From Miltoncostaea sp036826475 (GTDB lineage Bacteria; Actinomycetota; Thermoleophilia; Miltoncostaeales; Miltoncostaeaceae): a stretch of DNA of 24,821 bases. Positions 6,119-15,379 of this stretch are shown here, piece after piece (position 1 is the stretch's first letter; the number at the start of each line of letters is the position of its first letter). The stretch spans positions 1 through 24,821 of the forward strand of contig DAISWG010000056.1 of the NCBI GenBank assembly GCA_036826475.1, written 5' to 3'. The notes under the pieces are model-generated. The model worked only from the letters and a program-made list of their open reading frames with translations. It was not told the origin of the DNA and searched no databases. The translations under genes and the position numbers were made by a program.

Positions 6119-6916
6119 CTACAGCCCTCCGGCCCGCTTCGCGGCCGCGCGGACGGCGTCGGCCATGTGCGCCCGCACCGCACCCCGCTCCAGCACCGCC
6201 ACGCCCTCGATCGTGGTGCCCGCCGGGGAGCTGACACGCTGTCGCAGCAGCGCCGGATCGGTGCCGTCGGCCAGGAGCGCGGCCGTCCCGGCCAGCACCG
6301 CGTGGACCATCTCGCGGGCCTGACCGCGGGTCAGACCGGCCGCCACCGCCCCCTCCTCCAGCCCCTCGGCGACCACGGCCACCAGGCCCGGCCCGCTGCC
6401 CGCCAGGGCCGTCGCGGCGGCGAACAGCGACTCCGGCAGCGGCACCCCCGCGCCCAGGGGCCGCAGCAGCGCGCCGACCGCCTCCCGGCGGGCGTCGTCG
6501 AGCCCCCGGGTGGACAGGGCCACCACCCCGGCGCCGTGGCGGACCGCCAGGTTCGGCATCGTCCGCACCAGGGCCGTCCCGGGCAGCGCCGCCGCCAGGC
6601 GGTCGAGGTCCCATCCGGCGATGACGGACAGCACCGTCGCATCCCGCGCCGCGGCGGCGCCGATGGCGGCGAACGCCTCGGGCGCGTCCTTGGGCTTCAC
6701 CGCCACGACGACGAGGTCGGCGGCGGCCGCCTCGCCGAACGACGCCGGCCGGCCGCCGCAGTCGGCGACGGCCGCCGCGATCGCATCGGGCACCGCATCG
6801 GTCACCAGCAGACGCTCGGCGACGTCCGGGCGGCCCCGGACGAGACCGGCCGCGAAGGCCCGCCCCATGGCGCCCGCCCCGATGAGCCCGATGCTCCCGG
6901 GCCAGGCCTGCGACAA
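6119..6916 (-). CDS. proC: Pyrroline-5-carboxylate reductase
   Basis: Catalyses the last step of proline synthesis, NAD(P)H-dependent reduction of pyrroline-5-carboxylate. The 265-residue protein has the N-terminal dinucleotide motif IGLIGAGAMGRA, VVVAVKP, TMPNLAV, the domain link TALAGSGPGLVAVV, and the C-terminal signature QRVSSPAGTTIEGVAVLE. I chose the TTG at 6914-6916 because AGGAG (minus strand of 6923-6927) lies 6 nt upstream and overlaps the sepF stop; later starts would destroy the nucleotide-binding motif. Its position between sepF and yggT is common in actinobacteria. Confidence 0.96.
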   Translation of the reverse strand: MSQAWPGSIGLIGAGAMGRAFAAGLVRGRPDVAERLLVTDAVPDAIAAAVADCGGRPASFGEAAAADLVVVAVKPKDAPEAFAAIGAAAARDATVLSVIAGWDLDRLAAALPGTALVRTMPNLAVRHGAGVVALSTRGLDDARREAVGALLRPLGAGVPLPESLFAAATALAGSGPGLVAVVAEGLEEGAVAAGLTRGQAREMVHAVLAGTAALLADGTDPALLRQRVSSPAGTTIEGVAVLERGAVRAHMADAVRAAAKRAGGL

Positions 6917-6925
6917 CCGTGACTC

Positions 6926-7498
6926 CTAGTACTGGTTGAAGAAGCCCTTCTCCAGGAGACGGGCCCGCTCCTCGGCCGACACCTCGACGTTGCGCGGCGT
7001 GAGCATGAAGACCTTGTCGGCCACCCGCTGCATGCCGCCGTCGAGGGCGTACGTGAGCCCGCTGGAGAAGTCGATCAGACGCTTGGCGAGGTCGGTCTCG
7101 GCGCTCTGGAGGTTCAGGATCACCGGGATCGTCCCCTTGAACTTGTCCGCGATCTGCTGGGCGTCGTTGAAGCTCTTCGGGACGACCAGATGCACCTCGG
7201 CCGGCTGCGGACGCGACTCCACGGAGCGCATCACCGGGCGCGTGGAGCGGGGCGGCTCCTCGGCGAAGATGTCGTCGAAGCTGTCGTCGCGACGGCGGGG
7301 GCCGAGCCGGCGGACGTTCGGGCGCTCGCGGTACGAGCGCTCCAGGTCGTCCGATGCGTCGCTGCGCCGGTCGCGGCTGCTGCCGCCGCTGCCGTAGCGG
7401 GTCTCGGTCTCGTCGTCGTACTCCTCGACCCAGTCGTCCGGCTCATCGGCCATGCCGAAGTAGACGAGGGTCTTGTGCCACAGGTCGGTGACGGCCAT
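6926..7498 (-). CDS. sepF: Cell division protein SepF
   Basis: A cytosolic protein that links FtsZ filaments to the membrane. The 190 residues comprise an N-terminal segment (TDLWHKTLVYFGM) of the kind used as a membrane anchor. A long charged, disordered linker follows (about 17-95, rich in Asp, Arg and Ser). The C-terminal SepF core has AEVHLVVPKSFNDAQQIADK, PVILNLQSAETDLAKRLIDF and SGLTYALDGGMQRVADKVF. The GFFNQ ending is typical of actinobacterial SepF. The ATG at 7498 directly abuts the yggS stop. ftsZ itself is not in the window. Confidence 0.96.
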   Translation of the reverse strand: MAVTDLWHKTLVYFGMADEPDDWVEEYDDETETRYGSGGSSRDRRSDASDDLERSYRERPNVRRLGPRRRDDSFDDIFAEEPPRSTRPVMRSVESRPQPAEVHLVVPKSFNDAQQIADKFKGTIPVILNLQSAETDLAKRLIDFSSGLTYALDGGMQRVADKVFMLTPRNVEVSAEERARLLEKGFFNQY

Positions 7499-8205
7499 CT
7501 AGATGAGTCCCTGGCTGGTTGTGCGGGTGCGCTCGAGGAGACCGCGCCCGACCCGGACCTTCGTGGCGCCCTCCTCGGCGGCCACGATGTAGTCCTGGCT
7601 CGTGCCCATCGAGAGATCGCCGAAATCGTGTCGGCCCCGCCACTCCCCCGCAAGTCGCCCGGCCAGCTCGCGCGTCTGCGCGAACCACGGCCTGCTCGCT
7701 TCTGGGTCGGCATGGAGCGGGGGCATGACCATCAGACCACCGATCACGAGGTCGGACCCCTCCGACACTTCTTCGACGAACGCCCTGAGGGAGGGCGGCA
7801 CGATACCCCTTTTGCTCGGTTCCTCGGCGACGTTGACTTCGACGAGACCCCGCATGGGCCCTTCCGACCGGCGGTCGATCTCCTGGGCGAGGCGCACCGA
7901 GTCGACCGAGTGGACGAGCCGTGTCAGCGGGAGCACGTCGCGCACCTTGCGGCGCTGGAGGGGGCCGATGAAGTCGAACGTGAGGCGCCCCGCCGCGATC
8001 GCCGCCTTCGCCTGGAGGTCCTGGAGCCGGTTCTCGCCGATCACGGTCGCGCCCGCGGCGATCAGCGCCTCGGTCTCCTCCGCCGCGACGTACTTCCCGG
8101 CCATCACCAGCTCCACGGCGCCCGCGGGCCGGCCGGCCCGCGCGGCGGCCTCGTCCAGCCGCTCCCGCGCCTCGGCGAGGGCCGCGCGGAGATGATCCGG
8201 GTCGA

Positions 8206-8209
<4 letters not shown>
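7499..8209 (-). CDS. yggS: YggS/PLPBP-family pyridoxal-phosphate homeostasis protein
   Basis: A PLP-binding TIM-barrel protein that buffers intracellular PLP. The 236 residues include the PLP lysine (Lys39 in VMAGKYVAAE), GATVIGENRLQDLQAK, FDFIGPLQRRKV, LVHSVDSVRLAQEI and the phosphate-binding DLSMGTSQDYIVAAEEGAT. The start is the GTG at 8209, overlapping the pgeF stop (GTGA). It lies between pgeF and sepF, as in most actinobacterial division clusters. VMAGKY in place of the more usual VAVSK is a modest variation. Confidence 0.94.
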
Positions 8210-8951
<742 letters not shown>

Positions 8952-8955
<4 letters not shown>

Positions 8956-10052
8956 CCGTGCTCCCGGGCGACCCGCAGGGCGAGGTCCAGTTGCGACTCC
9001 GGGGTCTCGATTACACCGTCCAGGACCGCGGCCCGCACCTCGGCCAGGGCCCGGCCGATCGCGGGGCCGGGGGCGACGCCGGCGGCCACGAGGTCGGCAC
9101 CGGTGACGGCCGGCCGGCGGGCGCGGTCCACATCCCACCAGGTGCGCCCCGCCGGCCGCCCGGTCGACAGCGCCCCGAGCACGCCGGCGTGCGGCAGCAC
9201 GCCCAGCGCGCGATCCACCGCGGAGCGCGGGGCGTCGCCGTCGAGGCCCTCGGCCACGGCGGCACCCTCGCGCACCTCCCGCGCCGTCGCGACGGCCCAC
9301 CCCGGCAGCGCGGCCCGCTCGGCCGCCGACGGCGCGGCGGCGGCGGCGAGGCGCGCCGCCCAGGCGGGGACGTCGGGCGGGCCCGGCCCCGCCAACGCCT
9401 CGTCGAGGGGCGCGAGCCCGGCGGGGTCGCCGATCCACGGCACGCCGAGATCGGCCAGGGTCGCGAGGGCCCGCGGCGCGTCGTCCTCCTCCAGGAGGCG
9501 CCGGAACTCGCCCGCCACGCGCGCGCTGGCGAGATCGAGGTGGGGCGCGGCGGCCCGCGCGGCGGCCTCTGTCCCGGCCTCCAGCGTGAACCCGAGGCGC
9601 GCGGCGTACCGCGCCACGCGGACGAGCCGGCTCGGATCCTCGACGAAGGCGTCGGGCCGCATGATGCGCATGCGCCGTGCGGCCAGGTCGTCGAGGCCCC
9701 CGTGGTTGTCGATCAGCTCGCCCTCGCGCGGTCCGGACAGCGGGAACGCCATCGCGTTGACGGTGACGTCCCGGCGCCGGAGGTCCTGGTCGAGGGTCCC
9801 GGCCGTCACCTCGGGCAGGGCGCCGGGCGCGGCGTAGCGCTCCGTGCGCGTGATCCCCACGTGCACGGTCCCCTCCGGGAAGACCTGGATCGCCGTTCCG
9901 AAACGATCGTGCGCCGACCAGTCGGGCACCGGGGCCGGCTCCTCGACCACGAGGTCGAGGTCCCGGCCCGGCGGGAGTCCGAGGAGGGCGTCCCGGACGG
10001 CGCCGCCGACGGCGATGGCCCGCGTCCTGACCGGTTCGGGGACACGGTGCAT
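8952..10052 (-). CDS. cca: tRNA nucleotidyltransferase/poly(A) polymerase family (CCA-adding type)
   Basis: Class II nucleotidyltransferase expected to add or repair the CCA end of tRNA. The 366 residues include the head-domain motif AVGGAVRDALLG, the metal-binding pair Asp31 and Asp33 (RDLDLVV), DLRRRDVTVNAMAF (91-103), and the neck motif EDPSRLVRVARYAARLGF. The C-terminal part is Ala-rich and less conserved, without a recognisable HD motif. CCA-adding and poly(A) polymerase activities cannot be separated with certainty by eye. The frame stays open upstream of the ATG, but it has no usable start codon there. It heads the pgeF-yggS-sepF run, where many actinobacteria have ftsZ. Confidence 0.9.
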
Positions 10053-10061
10053 CAGCGGGTG

Positions 10062-10077
10062 CGCGAGGACCCTCGCG
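10062..10077. repeat. Inverted repeat between cca and the divergent small gene
   Basis: CGCGAGG (10062-10068) and CCTCGCG (10071-10077) form a perfect 7-bp inverted repeat around a 2-bp centre. It lies 13 bp upstream of the TAGGGT box of the 10104 gene and 10 bp before the cca ATG, so it could be an operator for either gene. GC content this high makes chance palindromes common. Confidence 0.35.
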
Positions 10078-10090
10078 TAGGCCGAGCGGA

Positions 10091-10096
10091 TAGGGT
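10091..10096 (+). promoter_or_regulatory. -10 box of a likely leaderless transcript (10104 gene)
   Basis: TAGGGT followed by 7 nt and then the GTG at 10104. A start at the normal distance would place +1 at or next to the first base of the start codon. No Shine-Dalgarno precedes the GTG. Confidence 0.6.
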
Positions 10097-10103
10097 CCGG
10101 GTC

Positions 10104-10355
10104 GTGGCCTACGACCCCGTCTCCATCAAGCTGAGCGCCGTCGCGCCGATCGCGCCGGAGCTGGTCGAGGCGTTCGAGCGGTTCGAGGGGCTGACGCTCA
10201 CCGAGCTCCAGGAGACCTTCGACGCCGCCGACGAGCGGTTCAAGGCGTGGGTGCGCGATCCCGCCAACGAGGGCCGCCCGATCAGCGATGCGCCGGACTA
10301 CCTGGACCGGATCGCGCTCGACAGCCTGCTCGAGCGCCGCACCTGGGCCGAGTAG
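10104..10355 (+). CDS. Conserved-looking hypothetical protein (83 aa)
   Basis: A GTG start directly downstream of a TAGGGT box, so probably a leaderless mRNA. The protein is mostly helical and acidic: PIAPELVEAFERFEGLTLTE, LQETFDAADERFKAWV, then PDYLDRIALDSLLERRTWAE. It has no Cys, no membrane segment and no motif I recognise. It lies divergent from cca and convergent with ridA, whose stop begins 7 bp away. Confidence 0.7.
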   Translation: MAYDPVSIKLSAVAPIAPELVEAFERFEGLTLTELQETFDAADERFKAWVRDPANEGRPISDAPDYLDRIALDSLLERRTWAE

Positions 10356-10362
10356 CCACCGC

Positions 10363-10767
10363 TCACCGCGGCCGGATGACGGCCACGGCCTCGATCTCGA
10401 CGCGGGCGCCCAGCGGCAGCGCCGCCACGCCGACCGTGGCGCGGGCGGGCGCGGAGTCGGCGAAGGCGCGGCCGTACACCTCGTTCATGGCCGGGAAGTC
10501 GCCCGCGAGGTCCGTCAGGTAGACGGTCGTCTTCACGACGTCCCCCAGCCCGCCGCCGGCCTCCGCCAGGATCGCGGCGACGTGGCGCAGCACCAGCGCC
10601 GTCTGCTCCGACACGTCGTCCGCCACCAGCGTCCCGTCGGCGGGGTCGATGCCGAGCTGGCCCGACACCCACACGATCTCCCCCTCGCCCGCGGCGGCGG
10701 CCGCCGCCTGGCTGTAGGGCGCGCCCGCGACGGGCGCCGGCGCGGCCTCGGTGCGGATCGTCCTCAC
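10363..10767 (-). CDS. RidA-family enamine/imine deaminase
   Basis: A 134-residue RidA/YjgF/UK114-family protein. It has PYSQA (17-21), VSGQLGIDP, TVYLTDLAGDFPAMNEVY and PARATVGVAALPLGARVEIE, with the catalytic Arg109. Active members hydrolyse reactive 2-aminoacrylate and related imines made by PLP enzymes. The GTG at 10767 follows TAGTCT by 6 nt, so it probably has its own leaderless transcript as well as read-through from hisF. The stop of hisF supplies the TAG of that box. Confidence 0.92.
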   Translation of the reverse strand: MRTIRTEAAPAPVAGAPYSQAAAAAAGEGEIVWVSGQLGIDPADGTLVADDVSEQTALVLRHVAAILAEAGGGLGDVVKTTVYLTDLAGDFPAMNEVYGRAFADSAPARATVGVAALPLGARVEIEAVAVIRPR

Positions 10768-10773
10768 CGGCCC

Positions 10774-10779
10774 AGACTA
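10774..10779 (-). promoter_or_regulatory. -10 box of ridA, overlapping the hisF stop codon
   Basis: The minus strand reads TAGTCT, with 6 nt to the GTG of ridA. The first three bases are the hisF stop codon. This fits a leaderless promoter placed at the gene junction. Confidence 0.45.
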
Positions 10780-11532
10780 CTGCCGCACCGGGACGCCGGC
10801 CTGGTCCATCGCCGCCTTCACCTGGGCGATCGAGTAGACGCCGTCGTGGAACACCGACGCCGCCAGCACGGCGTCCGCGCGCCCGCGCACCACGGCGTCG
10901 GCGAAATGGTCGAGCGTGCCCGCGCCACCGGAGGCGATCACCGGGACCGGGGCCGCCTCGGCCACCGCCGCCAGCAGCTCCACGTCGAAGCCGTCCTTGG
11001 TGCCGTCGCGGTCCATGCTGGTGACCAGCAGCTCGCCGGCGCCGCGCTCCGCCGCCTCGGACGCCCAGGCGACCGCCTCGCGGCCCGTCGGCAGGCGTCC
11101 GCCGTTGAGGTACACCTCCCAGCCCGAGCCGTCCTCGCGCCGCTTCGCGTCGATCGCGACCACGATGCACTGGGCGCCGAAGCGCTCCGACGCGCGGGTG
11201 ATCAGGTCGGGGTCGCGGACGGCCGCCGAGTTGAGCGAGGTCTTGTCGGCGCCGGCCGCCAGCACCGCGCGGATGTCCTCCACCGTCCGCAGGCCGCCCC
11301 CGATGGTGAACGGGATGAACACCTCCTCGGCGGTGCGGCGGGCGAGCTCCACGATGGTGTCCCGCCCCTCGTGGCTGGCGGTGATGTCCAGGAACACCAG
11401 CTCGTCGGCGCCCTCGCGGTCGTAGCGGGCCGCGAGCTCCACCGGGTCGCCGGCGTCGCGGAGCCCCACGAAGTTGACGCCCTTCACCACCCGCCCCTGG
11501 TTCACGTCCAGGCAGGGGATGACGCGGATCAC
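10777..11532 (-). CDS. hisF: Imidazole glycerol phosphate synthase, cyclase subunit
   Basis: Uses ammonia delivered by HisH to convert PRFAR to imidazole glycerol phosphate and AICAR. A 251-residue TIM barrel with both catalytic Asp residues, Asp9 (IPCLDVNQGRVVKGVNF) and Asp128 (VVAIDAKR). Phosphate-binding blocks are FTIGGGLRT, TSMDRDGTKDGFD and VIASGGAGT. The GTG start overlaps the hisA stop (GTGA at 11529-11532). It is the last histidine gene visible; no hisI or hisE follows. Confidence 0.98.
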   Translation of the reverse strand: MIRVIPCLDVNQGRVVKGVNFVGLRDAGDPVELAARYDREGADELVFLDITASHEGRDTIVELARRTAEEVFIPFTIGGGLRTVEDIRAVLAAGADKTSLNSAAVRDPDLITRASERFGAQCIVVAIDAKRREDGSGWEVYLNGGRLPTGREAVAWASEAAERGAGELLVTSMDRDGTKDGFDVELLAAVAEAAPVPVIASGGAGTLDHFADAVVRGRADAVLAASVFHDGVYSIAQVKAAMDQAGVPVRQ

Positions 11533-12269
11533 CGCTGCCCCGCCCGCAGCACGTCGAGCGCCTCGGACACGGTGAAGCGCCCCTCGTAGAGGGCCCGGCC
11601 GACGATGATCCCGTCCAGGTTCGCCACCCCCAGGTCGCGCAGCCGGGCCAGGTCGTCGAGCGACGAGATGCCGCCCGAGGCGATCAGCCGCAGAGGCGGG
11701 GCGGCCTCCGACAGGCGCTTCATCGCCGCGATGTTGGGACCGCCGAGCGTGCCGTCACGTCCGATGTCCGTGTACGCCAGCCGCCGCACGCCCATCGTCA
11801 CCAGGCTCGTCGCCACCTGCACGGCGTCGCGGTCGGTGATCTGGGTCCACCCGTGGGTCGCGACCTTGCCCTGCCGGGCGTCGAGGGCCACCACCAGGCC
11901 GTCGCCCAGCCGGTCGATCGCCCAGTTCAGCAGCTCGCCGTCGTCGACCACCGCGGTCCCCACCACCACCCGGTCGACGCCGGTGGCGAGGGCGGTCTCG
12001 ATCGCCGCCCGCGACCGCAGGCCGCCGCCCAGGTGCACCGTCCCGGGGAACGCGGCGGCGATGCTCGCGACCAGCGCCGCGTGGACCGGCTCCCCCGCCC
12101 GGGCGCCGTCCAGGTCGACGACGTGGAGCGACTGGGCGCCCTCGTCGGCGAAGCGCTTGGCCTGGTCGACGGGGTCGTCGCTGAACACGGTGGTCTGGGC
12201 GAAGTCGCCCTGCCGCAGACGGACGGCCTGGCCGCCCTGCAGGTCGATCGCCGGGTAGAGGGTGATCAC
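11529..12269 (-). CDS. hisA: ProFAR isomerase
   Basis: Isomerises ProFAR to PRFAR in histidine synthesis. The 246-residue TIM barrel has the catalytic Asp9 (LYPAIDLQGGQAVRL) and Asp130 (VVALDARQGKVATHGW), plus HLGGGLRS, YTDIGRDGTLGGPN and LIASGGISSLDDL. In some actinobacteria the homologue PriA also does the TrpF reaction; sequence alone does not settle which form this is. The GTG start overlaps the hisH stop (GTGA at 12266-12269). Confidence 0.97.
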   Translation of the reverse strand: MITLYPAIDLQGGQAVRLRQGDFAQTTVFSDDPVDQAKRFADEGAQSLHVVDLDGARAGEPVHAALVASIAAAFPGTVHLGGGLRSRAAIETALATGVDRVVVGTAVVDDGELLNWAIDRLGDGLVVALDARQGKVATHGWTQITDRDAVQVATSLVTMGVRRLAYTDIGRDGTLGGPNIAAMKRLSEAAPPLRLIASGGISSLDDLARLRDLGVANLDGIIVGRALYEGRFTVSEALDVLRAGQR

Positions 12270-12907
12270 GCGGCGGCGGGGCGCGCGGCGCGCACGCCGG
12301 CGAGCCAGCGGCCCAGCAGTCCGAGCCCGGCGGCGCTCGACTTCTCCGGGTGGAACTGCACGCCCTGCAGGCCGGGGCGGCCGGCGGCGGCGCAGAAGGC
12401 CACGCCGTGCTCGGCGCGGCCGAGCACCAGGGCCGGATCGTCCGGCTCGCATCCGAATGTGTGGACGAAGTAGTAGGTGGAGTCGCCGCCCTCGCCCGGA
12501 CCGGGGCCGAGGCCGCTCCCGGGGCTCCACGCGACGCGGCTCCACCCGATGTGGGGCAGCTTGCGCTCGGTGCGCAGGCGCCGGACGGTGCCGGGCAGCA
12601 CGCCGAGACCGGCGACGCCGGGCGCCTCTTCGCTCTCCTCGAACAGCAGCTGCATCCCCAGGCAGATGCCGAGCACCGGCACGCCGCGGTCCACGGCGCC
12701 GAGCACGGCGTCGTCGAGGCCCTGACCCCGGATGCGGCGCATCGCCTCGCCGAAGTGCCCGACGCCGGGCAGCACCACCGCGTCGGCCGCTCCGACGCCC
12801 TCCGGCCCGCGGATCACCCGGACCGTCGCGCCGAGCCGCTCGAGCGCCTTCACGGCGCTGCGCAGGTTGCTCATCTCGTAGTCGAGCACCACGACGTCGG
12901 CGTTCAC
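12266..12907 (-). CDS. hisH: Imidazole glycerol phosphate synthase, glutamine amidotransferase subunit
   Basis: A class I glutaminase that supplies ammonia to HisF. The 213 residues include VVLDYEMSNLRSAVKALE, VLPGVGHFGEAM, the nucleophile Cys82 in GICLGMQLLFE and the His/Glu pair in GVQFHPEKSS. A glycine-rich insert (GSGLGPGPGEGG) sits before YYFVHTF, longer than in many relatives. The GTG at 12907 overlaps the hisB stop (GTGA). Confidence 0.97.
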   Translation of the reverse strand: MNADVVVLDYEMSNLRSAVKALERLGATVRVIRGPEGVGAADAVVLPGVGHFGEAMRRIRGQGLDDAVLGAVDRGVPVLGICLGMQLLFEESEEAPGVAGLGVLPGTVRRLRTERKLPHIGWSRVAWSPGSGLGPGPGEGGDSTYYFVHTFGCEPDDPALVLGRAEHGVAFCAAAGRPGLQGVQFHPEKSSAAGLGLLGRWLAGVRAARPAAA

Positions 12908-13491
12908 AGCGAGCCCTTCGTCGAGGGCACGCCGCCCACCCGCGGGTTGGGGGCCACGGCGGCGCCGAGCGCCCGCGCGACGGCCTTGAAGCTGGCCTCG
13001 ATCGCGTGGTGCGCGTTGCCCGGCGCCAGCAGGCGCAGGTGCAGCGTCAGGCCGGCGTGGTTGGCGAGCCCCCGCATGAACTCCTCCAGCAGCTCGGTCT
13101 CGAAGCCGCCGATGACCGTCGCCGGCAGGGGCACGTCGATGAGCGTGAACGGCCGGCCGGAGAGGTCGATCGCCGCCTGCGCCAGGCACTCGTCCATGGG
13201 GACGAGGGCGCTGCCGTAGCGCTCGATCCCGGCGCGGTCGCCCAGCGCCCGGTCGATGGCCTGGCCCAGCGTGATGCCCACGTCCTCGACGGTGTGGTGG
13301 CTGCCGGTCTCGAGGTCGCCCCGCGCATCCACCTCCACGTCGATCAGGGAGTGGCGGGCCAGCAGGGTGAGCATGTGGTCGAAGAACCCCACGCCGGTGG
13401 AGACGGTGGCGACGCCGGACCCGTCCAGGTCGACGGCGGCGCGGACGTCGGTCTCCCCCGTCGCGCGGCGCGACTCGGCCCGGCGGCTCAT
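12904..13491 (-). CDS. hisB: Imidazoleglycerol-phosphate dehydratase
   Basis: A 195-residue monofunctional dehydratase with manganese-binding motifs GVGFFDHMLTLLARH and GSHHTVEDVGITLGQA, and the second copy DECLAQAAIDLSGRP and GNAHHAIEASFKAVARAL. There is no fused phosphatase domain, so histidinol-phosphatase must be encoded elsewhere. The ATG at 13491 overlaps the hisD stop (ATGA). In many actinobacteria hisC lies between hisD and hisB; here the two abut directly. Confidence 0.97.
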   Translation of the reverse strand: MSRRAESRRATGETDVRAAVDLDGSGVATVSTGVGFFDHMLTLLARHSLIDVEVDARGDLETGSHHTVEDVGITLGQAIDRALGDRAGIERYGSALVPMDECLAQAAIDLSGRPFTLIDVPLPATVIGGFETELLEEFMRGLANHAGLTLHLRLLAPGNAHHAIEASFKAVARALGAAVAPNPRVGGVPSTKGSL

Positions 13492-14753
13492 GCGTCTTTC
13501 ACCCGGGCGTCGGCGGATGCGCGGTGCATCGGGAAGCCCTCGGCCTCGGCGAGCACGGCCAGGTGGGGCGCGAGCTGTGCGACGGCCTCGTCGGTCATCT
13601 CGACCACGGACATCCTCCGCAGGAAGGTCGTTGGTCCGAGGGCCGACGCGTGCCGTGCGGCGCCCCCGGTTGGCAGGACGTGGTTGGAGCCGGCGACGTA
13701 GTCGCCGAAGGCGGTCGCGCAGTTGGGGCCGATGAACACCGCCCCGGACCGCGTGATCCGCGACGCCACGGCCTCGGGGTCGCGCGTCGCGATCTCGAGG
13801 TGCTCGGGCGCGAACGCCTCGGCCAGCTCGATCGCCAGGGGCATGCTGGCACACTCGACCAGGGTGATGGGCCCGATGGCCTCGGGCATCCCGTCGAGCG
13901 CCTCGGCCACCGCGGCGATGACCTCGGGGTCGTCGCTGGCCAGCACCGCCGGCGAGTCGGGGCCGTGCTCCGCCTGGGCGAGCAGGTCCAGGGCCATCGC
14001 GGCGGGGTCGGCGGTGGCGTCGGCGATGATCAGCACCTCGCTGGGGCCGGCGACGCCGTCGATGCCGACGGTGCCCACCAGTTGGCGCTTCGCCTCCTGC
14101 ACCCAGGGGCTGCCGGGGCCCACGATCACCGCGACCGGCGCGATGGTGGCGGTCCCGTACGCGAGCGCCGCGATGGCGGCGGCGCCGCCCGCGGCGTACA
14201 CCTCGTCCACGCCCAGCAGCCCCGCGGTGGCCATCACCAGCGGCGACGGTCGGCCGTCGGGCCCGGGCGGGCTGACCGCCACGATCCGGCCGACGCCCGC
14301 GACCTGGGCGGGCACGACGCCCATGATCAGGCTGGACGGGTAGGCGGCCCGCCCGCCCGGCGCGTAGCAGCCGGCCGAGTCGACGGGGACGTGCCGCACC
14401 CGGATCCTCTGGCCGAACGGCATCGTCATGGTGTGGTCGCCGGGCAGCAGCGCCTCGGCCACCACCCGCACCTGGGACGCCGCCGCCACGATCGCCGTCC
14501 GCAGCTCCTCCGGCAGCGCGTCCACCGCCCGCTCCAGGGCGACGCGCGGCACCCGCAGGCGGTCGTGGGTGAACTCCTCCAGGTCGAAGCGGCGGACGTC
14601 GTCGATCAGCGCGTCGTCGCCGCGCGCGCGCACGGCCGCGAGGCTGGCGGCCACGCTCCCGGCCACGCCCTCCTCGTCCAGGTCGGGCCGCAGCGTCAGC
14701 GCGATCGCCTGGGCCCCGCCGGCGCGCAGGCGCGCCGTGCGCACGTCGGTCAC
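13488..14753 (-). CDS. hisD: Histidinol dehydrogenase
   Basis: Catalyses the two final NAD-dependent oxidations from histidinol to histidine. The 421-residue protein has the zinc-enzyme motifs VDSAGCYAPGGRAAYPSSLI, QAEHGPDSPAVL and AFAPEHLEIATRDP, with the general-acid Glu-His pair in PEHLE, and a C-terminal GSNHVLPTGGAARH block. The GTG at 14753 overlaps the hisG stop (GTGA at 14750-14753). Confidence 0.97.
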   Translation of the reverse strand: MTDVRTARLRAGGAQAIALTLRPDLDEEGVAGSVAASLAAVRARGDDALIDDVRRFDLEEFTHDRLRVPRVALERAVDALPEELRTAIVAAASQVRVVAEALLPGDHTMTMPFGQRIRVRHVPVDSAGCYAPGGRAAYPSSLIMGVVPAQVAGVGRIVAVSPPGPDGRPSPLVMATAGLLGVDEVYAAGGAAAIAALAYGTATIAPVAVIVGPGSPWVQEAKRQLVGTVGIDGVAGPSEVLIIADATADPAAMALDLLAQAEHGPDSPAVLASDDPEVIAAVAEALDGMPEAIGPITLVECASMPLAIELAEAFAPEHLEIATRDPEAVASRITRSGAVFIGPNCATAFGDYVAGSNHVLPTGGAARHASALGPTTFLRRMSVVEMTDEAVAQLAPHLAVLAEAEGFPMHRASADARVKDA

Positions 14754-15379
14754 GACAGCCCCTCCTCCAGGCGCGCGAGCAGGGCGTCGATCTCCCCCGC
14801 CAGCAGCGTCTGGCTCACCCGGTTGGCGATCACCCGCGCCGAGCTGTGGAAGATCTCCTCCCGCTCCACCAGCCCGTTCTCGCGCAGCGTGCGGCCCGTC
14901 GCCACCAGGTCCACGATCCCGTGTGCCAGCCCCACCAGCGGCGCCAGCTCCACGGACCCGTTGACCTTCACCACCTCCGCCTGCCGGCCGGTGGCGGTGA
15001 AGTGACCGGTCGCGGCGACCGGGTACTTGGTGGCCACCCGCACCAGCCCCAGGTGCGCCAGGGCCCCGGGGGTCGGGTCGTCGCCCTCCCGGGTGGCGTA
15101 GACCATCCGGCACCCTCCGAAGCGCAGGTCCAGCAGCTCGTACACGTCGGGCTTGCGCTCGTTGAGCACGTCCTTGCCGACGATGCCGATGTCGGCGGCG
15201 CCGCTCTCCACGTAGGTCGGGACGTCGCTCGGGCGGGTGGTGATGTAGCTGGTGCCGTCGGAGGCCTCCACCACCAGGCGCCGCCCGGCATCGCGCAGCG
15301 GGGCCACGTCGAGCCCCGCGCCGCCGAGGGCCTCGACGGAGTCCTCGAACAGCGCCCCGAGCGGCACGCAGATCCTCAT
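14750..15379 (-). CDS. hisG: ATP phosphoribosyltransferase, short form
   Basis: First committed step of histidine synthesis, ATP plus PRPP to phosphoribosyl-ATP. Only 209 residues, so it lacks the C-terminal regulatory ACT-like domain of long-form HisG and should need HisZ, which is encoded just upstream. Visible blocks are YVESGAADIGIVGKDVL, RVATKYPVAATGHF and the PRPP-site segment GIVDLVATGRTLRENGL. The ATG at 15379 overlaps the hisZ stop (ATGA). Confidence 0.96.
   Translation of the reverse strand: MRICVPLGALFEDSVEALGGAGLDVAPLRDAGRRLVVEASDGTSYITTRPSDVPTYVESGAADIGIVGKDVLNERKPDVYELLDLRFGGCRMVYATREGDDPTPGALAHLGLVRVATKYPVAATGHFTATGRQAEVVKVNGSVELAPLVGLAHGIVDLVATGRTLRENGLVEREEIFHSSARVIANRVSQTLLAGEIDALLARLEEGLS

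Noticed and set aside
9388..9400. Single CCAACG near 9392 (also near 10266 and 19911) as further SARP sites
   Set aside because: These are isolated heptamers inside coding sequence, without an 11-bp-spaced partner or a following -10.
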